44,270 bases of DNA from Spirogloea muscicola. Lineage: Eukaryota; Streptophyta; Zygnematophyceae; Spirogloeales; Spirogloeaceae. The notes under the pieces are model-generated. The model searched no databases and had not been told where the DNA came from. It saw nothing but the letters and a program-made list of their open reading frames with translations. Positions 10,897 to 20,769 of this stretch are shown in pieces; position 1 is the first letter of the stretch, and each line of letters starts with the position of its first letter. The stretch lies in contig WELB01000120.1 of assembly GCA_009602725.1 (NCBI GenBank), positions 326,576 through 370,845 of the forward strand, written 5' to 3'. The position numbers were made by a program, and so were the translations under genes.

Positions 10897-13800
10897 CAAG
10901 TGGAGGAGCTTGAAGCTTCACAAGCGAGAGCAGCCACAAAGTATGGTACTCTTCTTGTGGTGAATTGTTTGAAGGTGATCCAGCCGTGGTTCACATCCTT
11001 GATGTATCGTCAAGCGACACAGCATCTACTGAAGCGTGAGCATCGAGCCACGCTTGACTATTGCATTGCGGTTCTCAGCATCGGAATGTACAAGTGTCTG
11101 GTCAGTGTGTCGGATGCTTAGGAAATTCCTCTGGTGTTGTCACACTTGCAGAGCCTCTGTAGCCCATGACATCGCCATATGGATCTGTGGTCTGTGATCT
11201 CGAGCCGGGAATGTGAGCTGCGCCTCTCTGCCGCTGCTGCCGCGGCGGTGCTGCACGCGCAGGCAGCGAGCTGCTCAAGGCAGCGCCTCCAGGACAAGGG
11301 CGGGCACCTTGCCTCCAGCTCCCCGAGGAGGCGCCGAGGAGCTGGAAAAATGTGCGCTCCACTAATCAATTTCGAAGATAAAATTCCCGTCAAGTCAACC
11401 GCTCCCCCCCACAAGCTCCCTTGTGGAGGTCAACGGGCGGCCGGGCGAGGACCTTCCGCCCATTCACGCGCATGCACCCCAGGGGTCAACGCTCCACCGA
11501 CAAGCTGAGCTGGCCGTGGGCCCGATGTGGGGCCGTGGGCCCGATGTGGGGCCGTGGGCCCTATGTCGTCCAGGCAGCGCTCTGCTCAATGCACCTGGCT
11601 GGCTTTTACAGCCGCTCTTTCATTCAGCAGCCGCATTCTTCAAGCTCGTCGCGATGCGCTGCCGCGGCCATGGCCGCCGCCGGCTCGACTTATCATCTCA
11701 GCTTCGCCGTCTCCTCGGAGTGCAGGCCTGGAAACGTTGTACAGATGTGAGCGTGGAGAGTGACCTGGGGCGACAAAACGGCCGCCCCGTCAGGGTCGAG
11801 AAACGAAGCCAAGACGGCCACACACCCGGATGCGCAGGGTGGAGGAAGGTCATTGCCCACTGCCATCGTTGAGGCAGCGAGCAAGCGGCCAATTGAGCAA
11901 AGTGCGGCGTCCACAGCAGAGCGCACGGGCCAAGCGCTGTACCGAAAGCTGTGGAGGCGGGGCTGACGATGGCTGCCTTCAAGCAAGCACATTGCTGATG
12001 CTGGTAAAGCCTCATGCCCATACTTTGCGACCGACATCATGGCTGCAACACCCGGGCTTGCTGCTGCACACAATCACAGGGCTCGTTCTGGTCACGCCTG
12101 GCCCCTCTGCCTGTGCTTTGCCCTGCACAATGTGCATGTGCTCGCCTTCGTTTCTGGTCATTTTGGCCCTCCGTCACTCAATACATGTTACTCCCCTGTG
12201 CAGTACCGAACCATGAGCTCACACCACGCCTTCCCAGAATTGATAACACGATTCAGAAGGCAGCAACCACGCAAGCCCATAGTTCCAATTTTGGCGAAGA
12301 CTTACACACGACATGCACTTGGTGAAAAGCAATCAGCCAATTTTGAAGTTGATTGCTGCAGTGCAGAGGCAGCATTAGGAGGAACGCACATGCCTTTATG
12401 CAGCGCTGGAGAATCACAGATGCCTCAAGTCCTTCAGCTTTCTTTCTCTCTCCCTCTCCCTCTCCCTCTCCCTCTCCCTCTCTCCCTCCCTCCCTCCCTC
12501 TCTACCTCCCTCTCTCCCTCTCTCCTCTTTTCTCTTCCTTTTCCTTTTCCTTTCTGACTTGTCCTGACGGCCGCTGAGCGCCGGCGTTCTGCCTGCAGGA
12601 CCATGCGCTGTCCCTCCTGCGCCGAGAGCTCCGGGCAAGGGGCAAAAACACGTTGTCAGCGCTGGCGGCGGCGCCGGCCAGGCGGCCGGCAGGGCCGCCG
12701 GCAAAGGCGGACGGTGGAGGTGGCGGCAGCCCTGCCAGCGTCCAGGTCCTGAGGGATCGGTCCAACGCCCCGCCGGCCGCCGTCGCAGGTCCTGGACGCC
12801 GCCGCCGCCGGCAGCCCCCGGCGAAGGCCGCCTCAGCCAAGGCGGCGGCGAAAGCCGAGAGCGCCGGCGGCGGCGCCGTCTCCTTGTCAGCGGCCGCCAC
12901 GGCAGCCGGCTGCCACCTGTCTGCGGCAGGAGGAGGGAAGGAGGCGGAGGCGGGCGACGGCAATGCCGGCAGCTGCGGCAGCCCGCGGCCCGACGGCAGC
13001 GATGCCCGGGCAGCCATCCAGGACCTCAGCGCCGCGCTCGCGCAGGAGGCAAGCAGCCGCCCCTCCTCCACACTCCCCCCACATTATGATAAGAGTCCCA
13101 GAACGATATGTTTAGCGCAAATGTCCAACAGAAACCAAAGTGACAGGACGAGTGATGCATCCCGTTACTTGTATGGTAAGCAAATGCCAGTAAATTTACA
13201 TTGCAGAGATTCAGTAGAATCCAGGGAAGGTATACAAGCCAATGTAACAAAAGGATGAAGAGAGAGACTGAATGAATAAACTTAACTCCTGACTCGTGGA
13301 GCCGCGCGCCCGAGCAGGTCGCGGACGCCCAGCACTTGGCTGCTGCTGCTGGGCCTCCTGCGGCGGCGGCGGCGGTCCTGCCCGAGGACCCAGCTCTGGC
13401 GCTGCTGCGTGCGGAGGCTGCCAATGCGGCGGCCACCATCACCAAGGTCCTGACGGCGGTGCGTTCCCCTCTCTCCTCTGCCCATCAGCTTGGCTTGGCA
13501 GCAGCCGGCAGCTTGGCGCTGACCGGCAGGATGGCACTGGCGGGTGCTGCGGCGGCGGCGATGGCAGGATCAGAAGCTGCTCGCACCACCGACTGTCAGC
13601 AGAGGCGCAGAGCACGTCGTCGCCACTGCGGCAGGGGCCGTCCTGCATGCGGCGGCGGTGGAGGTGGCGGAGCAGCTGACGGCATTGCAGGCGACAGCTG
13701 CCGGTGCCGGGTTATGTCCTGCCATGTGCACGCTGCCATGGCGCCTGGAGGCCTGTGGCGGCTCCCTGGCGCTGCCGCCGTCGCCTCTGGCTGCAGCACC

Positions 13801-14974
13801 GGCAGCGGCGGCGGCAGCAGCGCGCCATGACACTGCGCTGGCAACCTTCTATTTGCTCTCGCCGCCGCCGTCGTCCTCGTCGGCAGCGGCAAGCCATTCC
13901 TCAGCAAGCTGCCGGCCACCCTCGCCAGCGTCCGTGGCGGACGTCGCAGCAGCTGCGGCATCGCCGCCCGACACAGAGCTGGAGGGCATTCTGCGGCGCA
14001 TCTCCTGGGCGCCGCCGCCGATGATTGCCACCACACCACCGTCCCAGTTCAAGTTGCTAGCGCCGGAGCTGGCCGTGGCGCCGACGGCCGTGACGGCGCG
14101 GGCGAGCCTTGGCGACGCCATGCGCAGAGCCGTGGACAGCCTCCTTGGCCCCGTGGGGGCATCGCCGCCGCCGTTGGCAGTGGAGGCGTCGCAGGGCAGC
14201 AGGGCACCGGTAGTGGCAGCAGCGTGGCCCGTCCTTTCAGAGCACCTTGCCGAGGAGCTCGTCACTAGTCTCGAGGCAGCCGCGGCCAAGGTATTGGCAG
14301 CAACGCACCATTGGGATTGCAATTAGCAGTTCAGGTCTGGGATGTTTGTTAATTGCGTGTGAGATGATTGTTAGTCGGCAAGGGCTTTGAAGCTCCATCA
14401 GGCATGCCAGAAATGATGCCTTACGCACTTTGGGATGTCTAGACTGTGCGTGTCAAGGTGGTCGTCCATGGGCAGCACTCATTACCAACCAATTACTAAG
14501 CCAGGCGCTGTCTTTTGATGGTCTGCCAGGTGGCGGCGTTGGAGGAGGAGGTTGGCGTGCTGCGACTGCGGCTGGTGGCAGCCGATGGCAAGTCGACAGC
14601 GACGGCTGCAGCGCACAAGGTACTCTTCAAAGCACTGGCAGCTGCAGCAGGTATTCTGCCACAGACTTCGCTATGGTCCCCAGCAGCAACGGTTTGCTTA
14701 TGCAAGCGCATCAGACTGAGGCGTGCAGTCTCCCATTCTGGCCGGGCTTCAGCAGCAGCCATCGCCACCGAGCAAGGAGCAGTCGGAGTGCCGCATTGAC
14801 AATAGGCGTGCGTATGTAAGTGGAGACGCCAGTACCGACTTCACAATACACGAGAATGGCGCCTTCTCGGACAGCAGCTCGCCGGAGGCAGTCCTTCGGG
14901 GCCTTGACTGGAGCCTCCCCACCACGCCATCGCCGCTGCAGGCGCGTGCAGCCACCTCCCATGCAACCGTGTGA
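10897..14974 (+). CDS. Alanine-rich coiled-coil protein of unknown function (5' exons incomplete)
   Basis: I do not recognise the family. A first supported exon at 10897-10940 reads QVEELEASQARAATK, coiled-coil-like. Then 12599-13048 (150 codons, DHALSLLRRELRARG, then Ala/Pro/Gly-rich), 13318-13458 (DPALALLRAEAANAAATITK), an exon from about 13605 to 14290 (VEVAEQLTALQATAAG, later EHLAEELVTSLEAAAAK), 14530-14619 (VAALEEEVGVLRLRL, heptad-like) and 14729-14974 (SPILAGLQQQPSPPSKEQ, ending SHATV and stop). Exons from 12599 on are in phase 0 at the borders I could check, except the 5' edge of the 13605 exon, which is unresolved. The intron 13049-13317 appears to start with GC. Exons between 10940 and 12599 are unclear. 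The helical, alanine-rich make-up suggests a structural or cytoskeletal scaffold, but that is a guess. Confidence 0.5.
11512..11562. repeat. Short tandem repeat, unit about 20 bp
   Basis: The unit ggccgtgggcccgatgtggg occurs about two and a half times in a row, inside the intronic part of the coiled-coil gene. Confidence 0.8.
12440..12556. repeat. Long pure polypyrimidine tract (CT-rich microsatellite)
   Basis: More than 100 bases of almost uninterrupted C and T, mostly ccctct and ccct units, end about 40 bases before the AG acceptor at 12598. It may act as an extended polypyrimidine tract, or be a simple repeat able to form triplex DNA. Confidence 0.85.
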
Positions 14975-15603
14975 TACACGCTGTCAAAGTTTGCGCTGCA
15001 GCTGTGGCTAGCGCTGCATAGCGGCCAGCCATCCCGCGCTGGCCCGGCTGGAGTAGGAGCTGCCACGATACAATCTGGATAGAGTTTCATAGCAACTGGC
15101 TGTGCCACATTGTAGATGCTTCATCCAGGTTGCGACCGCATAGGCTTTACTCCAGGAGGCAGGAGCAGGCCTCCTGCCAAGACCCAGACTACCAGAGTTC
15201 ACAATGGGACGAGCAATGCTGCCCCGTGCAGCACGGCTAGGCTCATGGAGTGGGGTTTGAGTGGAGGGAGGGGCCTTGTGGCCATGCTGGTGACTGATGG
15301 TCTTATATACAGGGGCGCCAGGGTGGGGAGGCCTGGCGGCTGCCTGCACCATTTTGGGCTGCTGCCCTTGCAGTGTGCCGGCTGGCGCTGAGCTTGGGAC
15401 AAGCTGGGGTGGCAAGCAATGGCAATTGTCAAGAGGGAACCAGACGCCTGATGCCGAATCTCTGAGCGAGCGCAACAGGTAGACACCTATGGTGCCGGCG
15501 GCCCTGAGACAGCCGTATATCTACATTGCATGGAGGAGGGAAGAGGGGAATGAGGGAAGGAGGTGAGGAGGGAGGTGCAGGAGCGCCACCCCATGCGGAA
15601 CCC
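14975..15603. other. Intergenic between convergent genes, no gene recognised
   Basis: The 3' ends of the coiled-coil gene (+) and the Yippee gene (-) face each other here. I see only a purine-rich run of about 50 bases near 15530-15580. Confidence 0.4.
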
Positions 15604-16457
15604 TCACCAATTCTCTTTCATGATACGCTTCTTCTCGAGAATGAACTTGCCCTCCTTGTACTTCTGCGTCTCCTCGTACGCCTTCTCGTACTTCCATCCC
15701 AGCACCTCCTGGCACTGCGAGCAATATATGTCGGCGACGGTGTGGAGGCCGGTCATGAGCAGGCGGTCCTCCTTGGGCCCCACCTGCACATTGACCACGT
15801 TGGAGACGAGGAATGCACGGCCATGCCGTCCCTGCCAACCGACCAGCATGACCACAATGAAACCGTTAGTGGGCATTCTGCTTCATTCCTGCACGGCTCA
15901 AGCGACACAGTGGTGCCGGCAAGGTCAGAGTGGCACATGTTGGGGTGGAGGGCGGCCTACGACCACGGCGCTAGGCGCACAAACCAATGCCAATATCGTC
16001 TGTATGATGGAATTGCTGATGTCCGGGCCAGTGGTGGCCTGCTGCCGTGAGCCCTGGTAACCTCTATCCGGCTCGGCAGGTCCTCAGGCGTGTGCCAGGG
16101 CAGGGACGACTGGACAGACGAGCGGAGACGACGTGCCGCTTGACACGCACTCCTGGTCCTCGAGGCGGCGGCAGCGGCGGCGGCCCACGATGTGACATGC
16201 ACCGACGGCGGCGGCGTCGGCGGCAATTGAGGGCTGGCGACGGCGCGGGAGACGGCAGGGCGCTCGGAGAGATGGCGCTTAGCGGCGGGAGCGGGAGGCG
16301 GCCTCGGCCACGCGAGGCCGTGGCAGCGGCGGCAGCGGTGGCGGCGGACCTGGAAGTACTTGGAGATGATCTCGTCGTGGTCCGCGTTGGGGCTGCGGCA
16401 GTTGCTGCAGCTGTAGATGCGGGAGCCGGAGAGGTGCTGCAGGAACAGGCGCCCCAT
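15604..16457 (-). CDS. Yippee-like zinc-binding protein
   Basis: Two exons, 16457-16350 and 15831-15604, join in phase 0 to give 111 aa; an in-frame ATG at 16475 would add six residues (MAAAAP). The protein starts [20 protein letters not shown], the classic Yippee N-terminus, and ends [16 protein letters not shown]. Two CxxC pairs, CSNC and CSQC, are separated by exactly 52 residues, matching the family pattern Cys-X2-Cys-X52-Cys-X2-Cys that binds one zinc. The middle has [13 protein letters not shown] and [14 protein letters not shown]. Yippee proteins are small, very conserved and linked to nuclear or centrosomal roles in animals; the plant role is poorly known. The domain has the same fold class as the cereblon thalidomide-binding domain. 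The gene looks intact. Confidence 0.95.
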
Positions 16458-16724
16458 GGGCGCCGCCGCCGCCACCGCCGGGTGGGCCGCCGCGGAGCGC
16501 GGCGCGGGCGGCGCCGCCGAGCCCGGGCGCTCGGGACGTGGTGGGGGGCGAGTGGCTTACTTAGCTTGACGGGGCTCTGCGCTATAGAGGCCCCTTCCCC
16601 AAGCCCTGGATTTCCTCAAGCGGGAGGAGATTCCTTAGGAAATGCCCTCAGCCTGTTGGTCCCAAGGGCTTGTCAACGTTTGCTGTGATTCTGTCCATGT
16701 CAACTTTCAATGTCAGCTGCTTGC

Positions 16725-16920
16725 CTTTATCTTTTCTGTTTTGCATCTTCTTCCTACTTGGTAGAATCAGGCCCTCCATCACTCGACGAACACACTCCAC
16801 TTGCCCGTGGGAGGACGAGTGGCACTCCCAATGGGGCAAGGGCTGTGAAAAGAGAAAGTGCTCGCCCATTGAGAATAGGGGCTGTGAAAAGCCAGCCCGG
16901 AGAGAATTGACAAAGCTTGA
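16725..16920 (-). mobile_element. Non-LTR retroelement 3' tail fragment(s)
   Basis: On the minus strand, 16897-16878 reads gggctggcttttcacagccc, a hairpin-forming tail signature, followed by tcaatgggcgagcac and a second tail-like block (cacagcccttgccccattgg). Plus-strand sequence at 16768-16800 (ccatcactcgacgaacac) resembles 32905-32935. The fragment holds no coding sequence. Confidence 0.55.
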
Positions 16921-17394
16921 TCCCGTGGGAGGTACCTCTCACGCTTTTTTAGATGTGCTTGCCTTTGTACCTGGTCATTTGGCCTACATTTCTTTCTAAT
17001 ACACGATCTCTTTTCTCACGCGAACGACGCGACGCTTTTGCACAATTGCCTGCGTAGTACATTGCACAGTGCCATCGGCGCGCACCGACTGCTCAAAGTG
17101 GCGGCAACTTGTCGACAGCGGGGCTAACGGCGACCTGCCTGCCGCGCGCCTCGCTCGTGTCTTGCGCCACAGTCTCCAGGAGGGCGTCGCAGGATGAGGC
17201 TAGACGTGACGCTTACACTAGCATCCGGTGTCCATGTCTTTGCTTCTTCGTTCTTTCCATTCTCACAGCCATTGCCTTCACGATTAAGAAGCTGTTTTTT
17301 TTCATTCTATTTCAAGGCACCCCGGAAATCCAGCTGTTGACATTGGTCGTAGGGATCAGGCTAGACCACCTCATCGTTCTCGTCCTTTGTTGAC
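16921..17394. other. No gene recognised
   Basis: Intergenic sequence between retroelement tail fragments. I find no supported exon, RNA gene or clear repeat. Confidence 0.35.
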
Positions 17395-17880
17395 TCTTTT
17401 TTGGGCTGGCTTTTCCAGCAGAGAAGAAGAGAGTGCTCGCCCATTTTCCAGCCCCTATTCCGAGTTACTCTGATCTGCTGTTGCTCACACGTGGATACTG
17501 AGCAGCCATCTGCATCTCCTATCGCTTTTCTCCTCTGCACCATCTTGCACTTTGTAGTGTAGTCCTTTTTCAGCACCTCTTTCTTTGGCTTTGAACATTG
17601 TCCATTCTTTTTGGGTTGGCTTTGCCAGCCCCTCTTCTCAATGGGCGAGCACCTTCTTCTATTCTCAATGGGCGAGCACTTGTCTTCCACCAGTCAATCT
17701 GGCCGCGCTATTCTTCCTCACGCAAGCTGGCGCGTGGCACCTCCGATCCGTGGCTGCTTTGTTTCTTTGTGTGCTTGTTTTTCTTAGCGCTTCCCCTGGC
17801 CCCCTCCTCGTCATCTGTTCATTCTTTTTTGGGCTGGCTTTTCCAGCCCCTTTTCTCAATGGGCGAGCACTTTCTTCCGA
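17395..17880 (+). mobile_element. Three stacked non-LTR 3' tails
   Basis: Tail hairpins occur at about 17403-17420, 17612-17631 and 17831-17850, all plus-oriented. The latter two are followed by tcaatgggcgagcac; the first is broken after the hairpin. The stretch 17750-17800 (gctttgtttctttgtgtgct, then agcgcttcc and ctggccccct) is the same 3' UTR found reversed at 32130-32180 and 37540-37600. Confidence 0.65.
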
Positions 17881-18182
17881 TGCCCACAATAGCCGAAGCT
17901 CACGGCAGCCAGCTACTAGAGTCCCACTTCGCACCGTCTATTGGAGGGGCTCTTATGCATCGTGACGGCTGGTCTTATCGACTTCTGGGCCACTCCAGCA
18001 TTCCGCAGGCCTTAGTTGCATATTATAGAATGCGGCTCTCGCTTAGTTTGCAGCGCTCGCAAGCATTGGCTCTTCATCAACGTGCAGGGCGTGCTCTAAG
18101 TCAGGCCTCCGGCTTTCGTGGCGGCGCTCCAGCTCCCCAAGTTAGCTTGTCAGATTTGTTTGTGCTCACCCGTGGGTACTAA
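17881..18182 (+). pseudogene. 5'-truncated non-LTR retrotransposon, C-terminal coding end
   Basis: The plus strand keeps an open frame ending YYRMRLSLSLQRSQALALHQ, then RAGRALSQASGF and SLSDLFVLTRGY with TAA at 18180-18182. These residues match the C-terminus of the large element (VFRMRLAVSMQQSLAFAVHL, RAGRALAAASGF, SLSDLHLLSRGY). Only about 100 codons remain, so the copy cannot move on its own. Its 3' flank differs from the hairpin-bearing tail of other copies. Confidence 0.75.
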
Positions 18183-18555
18183 TGTCATCTTAGGTACCTT
18201 GATTTAGGTCTCCGTGTTATGTAGCATTGTTTAGTCTGCACTCGACTCTGCCTGAACAATGTATTGGCTTGAATTGGCCTCCCTTTCAATTCATGCGCCC
18301 CGCGCGCCTTCTCTCTCTCTCTTCTAGGGGCTTAGCTAATACCAGCTGCTGCCACGAGCAGGCCAATCAGGTGGCCACGCAGGCGGGCCCGACGCCTGCC
18401 GGATGAGGCAACACGTGGCACCACGTCGGGCGCCCCGGTCGCCGCTTGATTTCGGGGTGCTTGATTGGCTAGCAGACTGCCAGGTCGACTAAACAGCTGA
18501 GGTGTGAACGGGGGTCTCTTCAAGTGCCAACACTGCGGCGAATGAGGAGGAGGCC

Positions 18556-18605
18556 ATCACGGAAGAAGGTGCTCGCCCATTGAGAAGAGGGGCTGGCATC
18601 ACGGA
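18556..18605 (-). mobile_element. Minimal 3' tail insertion flanked by a possible target-site duplication
   Basis: About 32 bases of tail (gtgctcgcccattgagaaga and ggggctgg) lie between two copies of catcacgga, at 18556-18564 and 18597-18605. This would be an extremely 5'-truncated insertion with a 9-base target duplication. Confidence 0.4.
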
Positions 18606-18814
18606 GGACGGATGGCCGGCTGAGGGGATTTAGATAGAGATTCCGCTCTTCCAGTGAGCCTTCGGGCCGACAACATCCGAGATGCCGGAAAACGCTGGGC
18701 CGTCGAAGCTCGGCATTGCAAGCCGCCGCTCTCGCCAGGACGAGGGTGACCAAATGGCTCCGGGTCACAATAGCCGTCTCCTCTTTGCTCGATGTCTTTG
18801 CTCAACGAACGAAA

Positions 18815-18955
18815 GTGGCTCTGCCAATGGGGGCGAGGGCTGTGAAAAAGCAAAGAGTTGACAAGGTCCGACGGAAATTGCTCGCCCATAGGTCCAAAGG
18901 GGCCGGAAAAGCGGTTGCTCGATGGTCTTGCATCCAGTAGTGGGCGATGGTCCAC
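18815..18955 (-). mobile_element. Non-LTR tail fragment
   Basis: Read on the minus strand the segment has cacagccctcgcccccattgg followed by gcagagccactttcg, the same signature as repeated tails at 33050-34220. No coding part remains. Confidence 0.5.
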
Positions 18956-18959
18956 GAGT

Positions 18960-20769
18960 TCAATTGTTCAGCAGTGGGCTAGCTAGTCTTAGACATACTG
19001 TAGCGACACGCAGGTAGGAGCTAAATGCGTCTTTGTTAGATCAGAGGGCTGGGAGTTTTTAGGGGCAACCACCCGCCACACCCTGTGACGCCGCCACTAG
19101 GCAGCGTCTCCACCTCCTGGGCACGTGCCGCAGACTAGCCGCAATTGGGTAGCCACCACGGTCTCCACAGCGAGCCGGCAGCTAGCCATGCGGCAGCAGT
19201 TTGCTGGAGCAGGCAGCAGCAGGGCTGCGCTTTACTCAGAGCTCCACTGATTCCTGACCTCGCGGTCAGGTCTCTGCTCCACACGTCAAGTGCTTCTTCA
19301 TGCCACCCTCCCTCCAAGGTGCATGGGGATCGCCAAGAAGCCCGCCATGTGAGGTGTGCCCGACGAGGGATCGCCAAGCATGCTGCCGGGGACATTCCAT
19401 ATTCAAGGTTTACCCGTAAACCCTAAAGGCTGAGCATGCCGACGGACTTGCACAAGCGCTGAGAATGCCGTGAGCATGCGAGGCCACCTGGACGAGCCTG
19501 GACAGAACAGAGCGGAACGACACCGGCACCAGTGTCAGGGCGGCACGTATCGACCGGCACGAGGCTAGTGGCCATATCATCTGGGTCACTTTGGGGCGAC
19601 TTGCCCACAACTATCTGAACACCATGTAGTATAAGCAATAAGAGCACTCTTTGGCACTAACAGATAGTGGTGACATTACATGTACAATCACCCATACAAT
19701 TGACAGATGACAACTCCAAGCGGCGTCGCTGTGTGCATCCATGCGTCCAGTATCATGGCCTGTACATTGGCCTTGCATAGGTAGCAAGGTACTTCGCAAC
19801 ATGACTGACCTCCTTCTGCAGAAGTCATCACATAGGTTGGTGTAAAGGTTGGCGCAATGAAGAGCCATCGACCTTTGCCCTTCATCAAAGGCAATACACA
19901 GGCATCCCCAGACGTTCGAAACCTCAAGGGAGATCAAGCACATATGCATGCCTACACACGTATACCTGTTGACAAGGTTAAGCATTTGACCTTAAGTATT
20001 GCACCAGTCCAGCCAACATACCATCAGTCAAAAGAGGTCGCAGAGAGGAAGGCAAAGTCGTCACAAAATATGGCCGATGGTCTAGACGCGACTGCATATG
20101 AGAATACATACTCTTACATAGAGCTTGGTTGCAGACAGGATGCAGATCGATCACACGTAATAGCACATGGAAATCAAAGGTGGTGTATGGTTGACTGTGT
20201 GCAAAACGTATGCTGCCTTTGCGCGCCCCACCCCCCTGCAGGACAAGCCATATATCAATGCATTATGGAGAGCCTTAGACAATGTCTCAGTGGATTCCAA
20301 AAATGTGGTCGAAGATTGGCGCATAGGCTATCATTGCAAATGCTTATTGATTGAAAGCCGAGCATATCAGAGATCACAGATGGCAGCGACCTCAGCTTGA
20401 GTTTCCATTATATGGAGGCTTACCAACAGGCAAGTAAGCCGAGGGGTTCTAGAGGGCAGCCGCTTTCATAGCCAGGGCATCAGACTGAGTCAGGCAGACC
20501 CAATCAGACAGAGTGTGAAGGACAAAATTCCCAGATGACATCACAACATAACATGCAAATCATATTCTTTCAATTAAAGAGCCCATTCTAACAGTCTCAG
20601 AGGTCAAAACAGCCCTTTCCACAACATGGCTGCCTTGTGACTTGTGGTGGCCAAAGAAGGAGTCGAACCTGGGTAGCATCGCCTTATCAAACAGATGACC
20701 AGCTTGAAAGCTCATCGAGAGTGACCATGTTGCTGAGAGGTAACTTCGTTGCAACATCGTCAATGAAGA
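18960..20769. other. No supported gene
   Basis: Several frames of 60-160 codons exist, but none matches a family I know or joins by splicing. The most protein-like pieces are a minus-strand stretch at 19690-19927 and a plus-strand one at 20241-20360 behind a good acceptor (ccccctgcag); neither is convincing. It is the 3' flank of the SIZ1-like gene. Confidence 0.4.

Noticed and set aside
12414-13071. Long minus-strand frames rich in Arg/Glu over the CT tract and alanine-rich exons
   Set aside because: They are antisense shadows of the pyrimidine tract and of the plus-strand exon 12599-13048.
16047-16688. Long GC-rich plus-strand frame over the first Yippee exon
   Set aside because: It is antisense to the Yippee exon and its CGG-rich upstream flank; the Yippee reading is unambiguous.
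19690-19927. Minus-strand 79-codon frame (RTSGDACVLPLMKGKGRW...)
   Set aside because: No matching neighbour exon, splice signal or known family; kept only as an unassigned stretch.
20640-20700. A minus-strand ggttcgactcc that matches a tRNA B box, with ggccaaag nearby
   Set aside because: The T-stem does not pair (two mismatches in five) and no A box or cloverleaf fits upstream, so it is not a supportable tRNA or tRNA-derived SINE.
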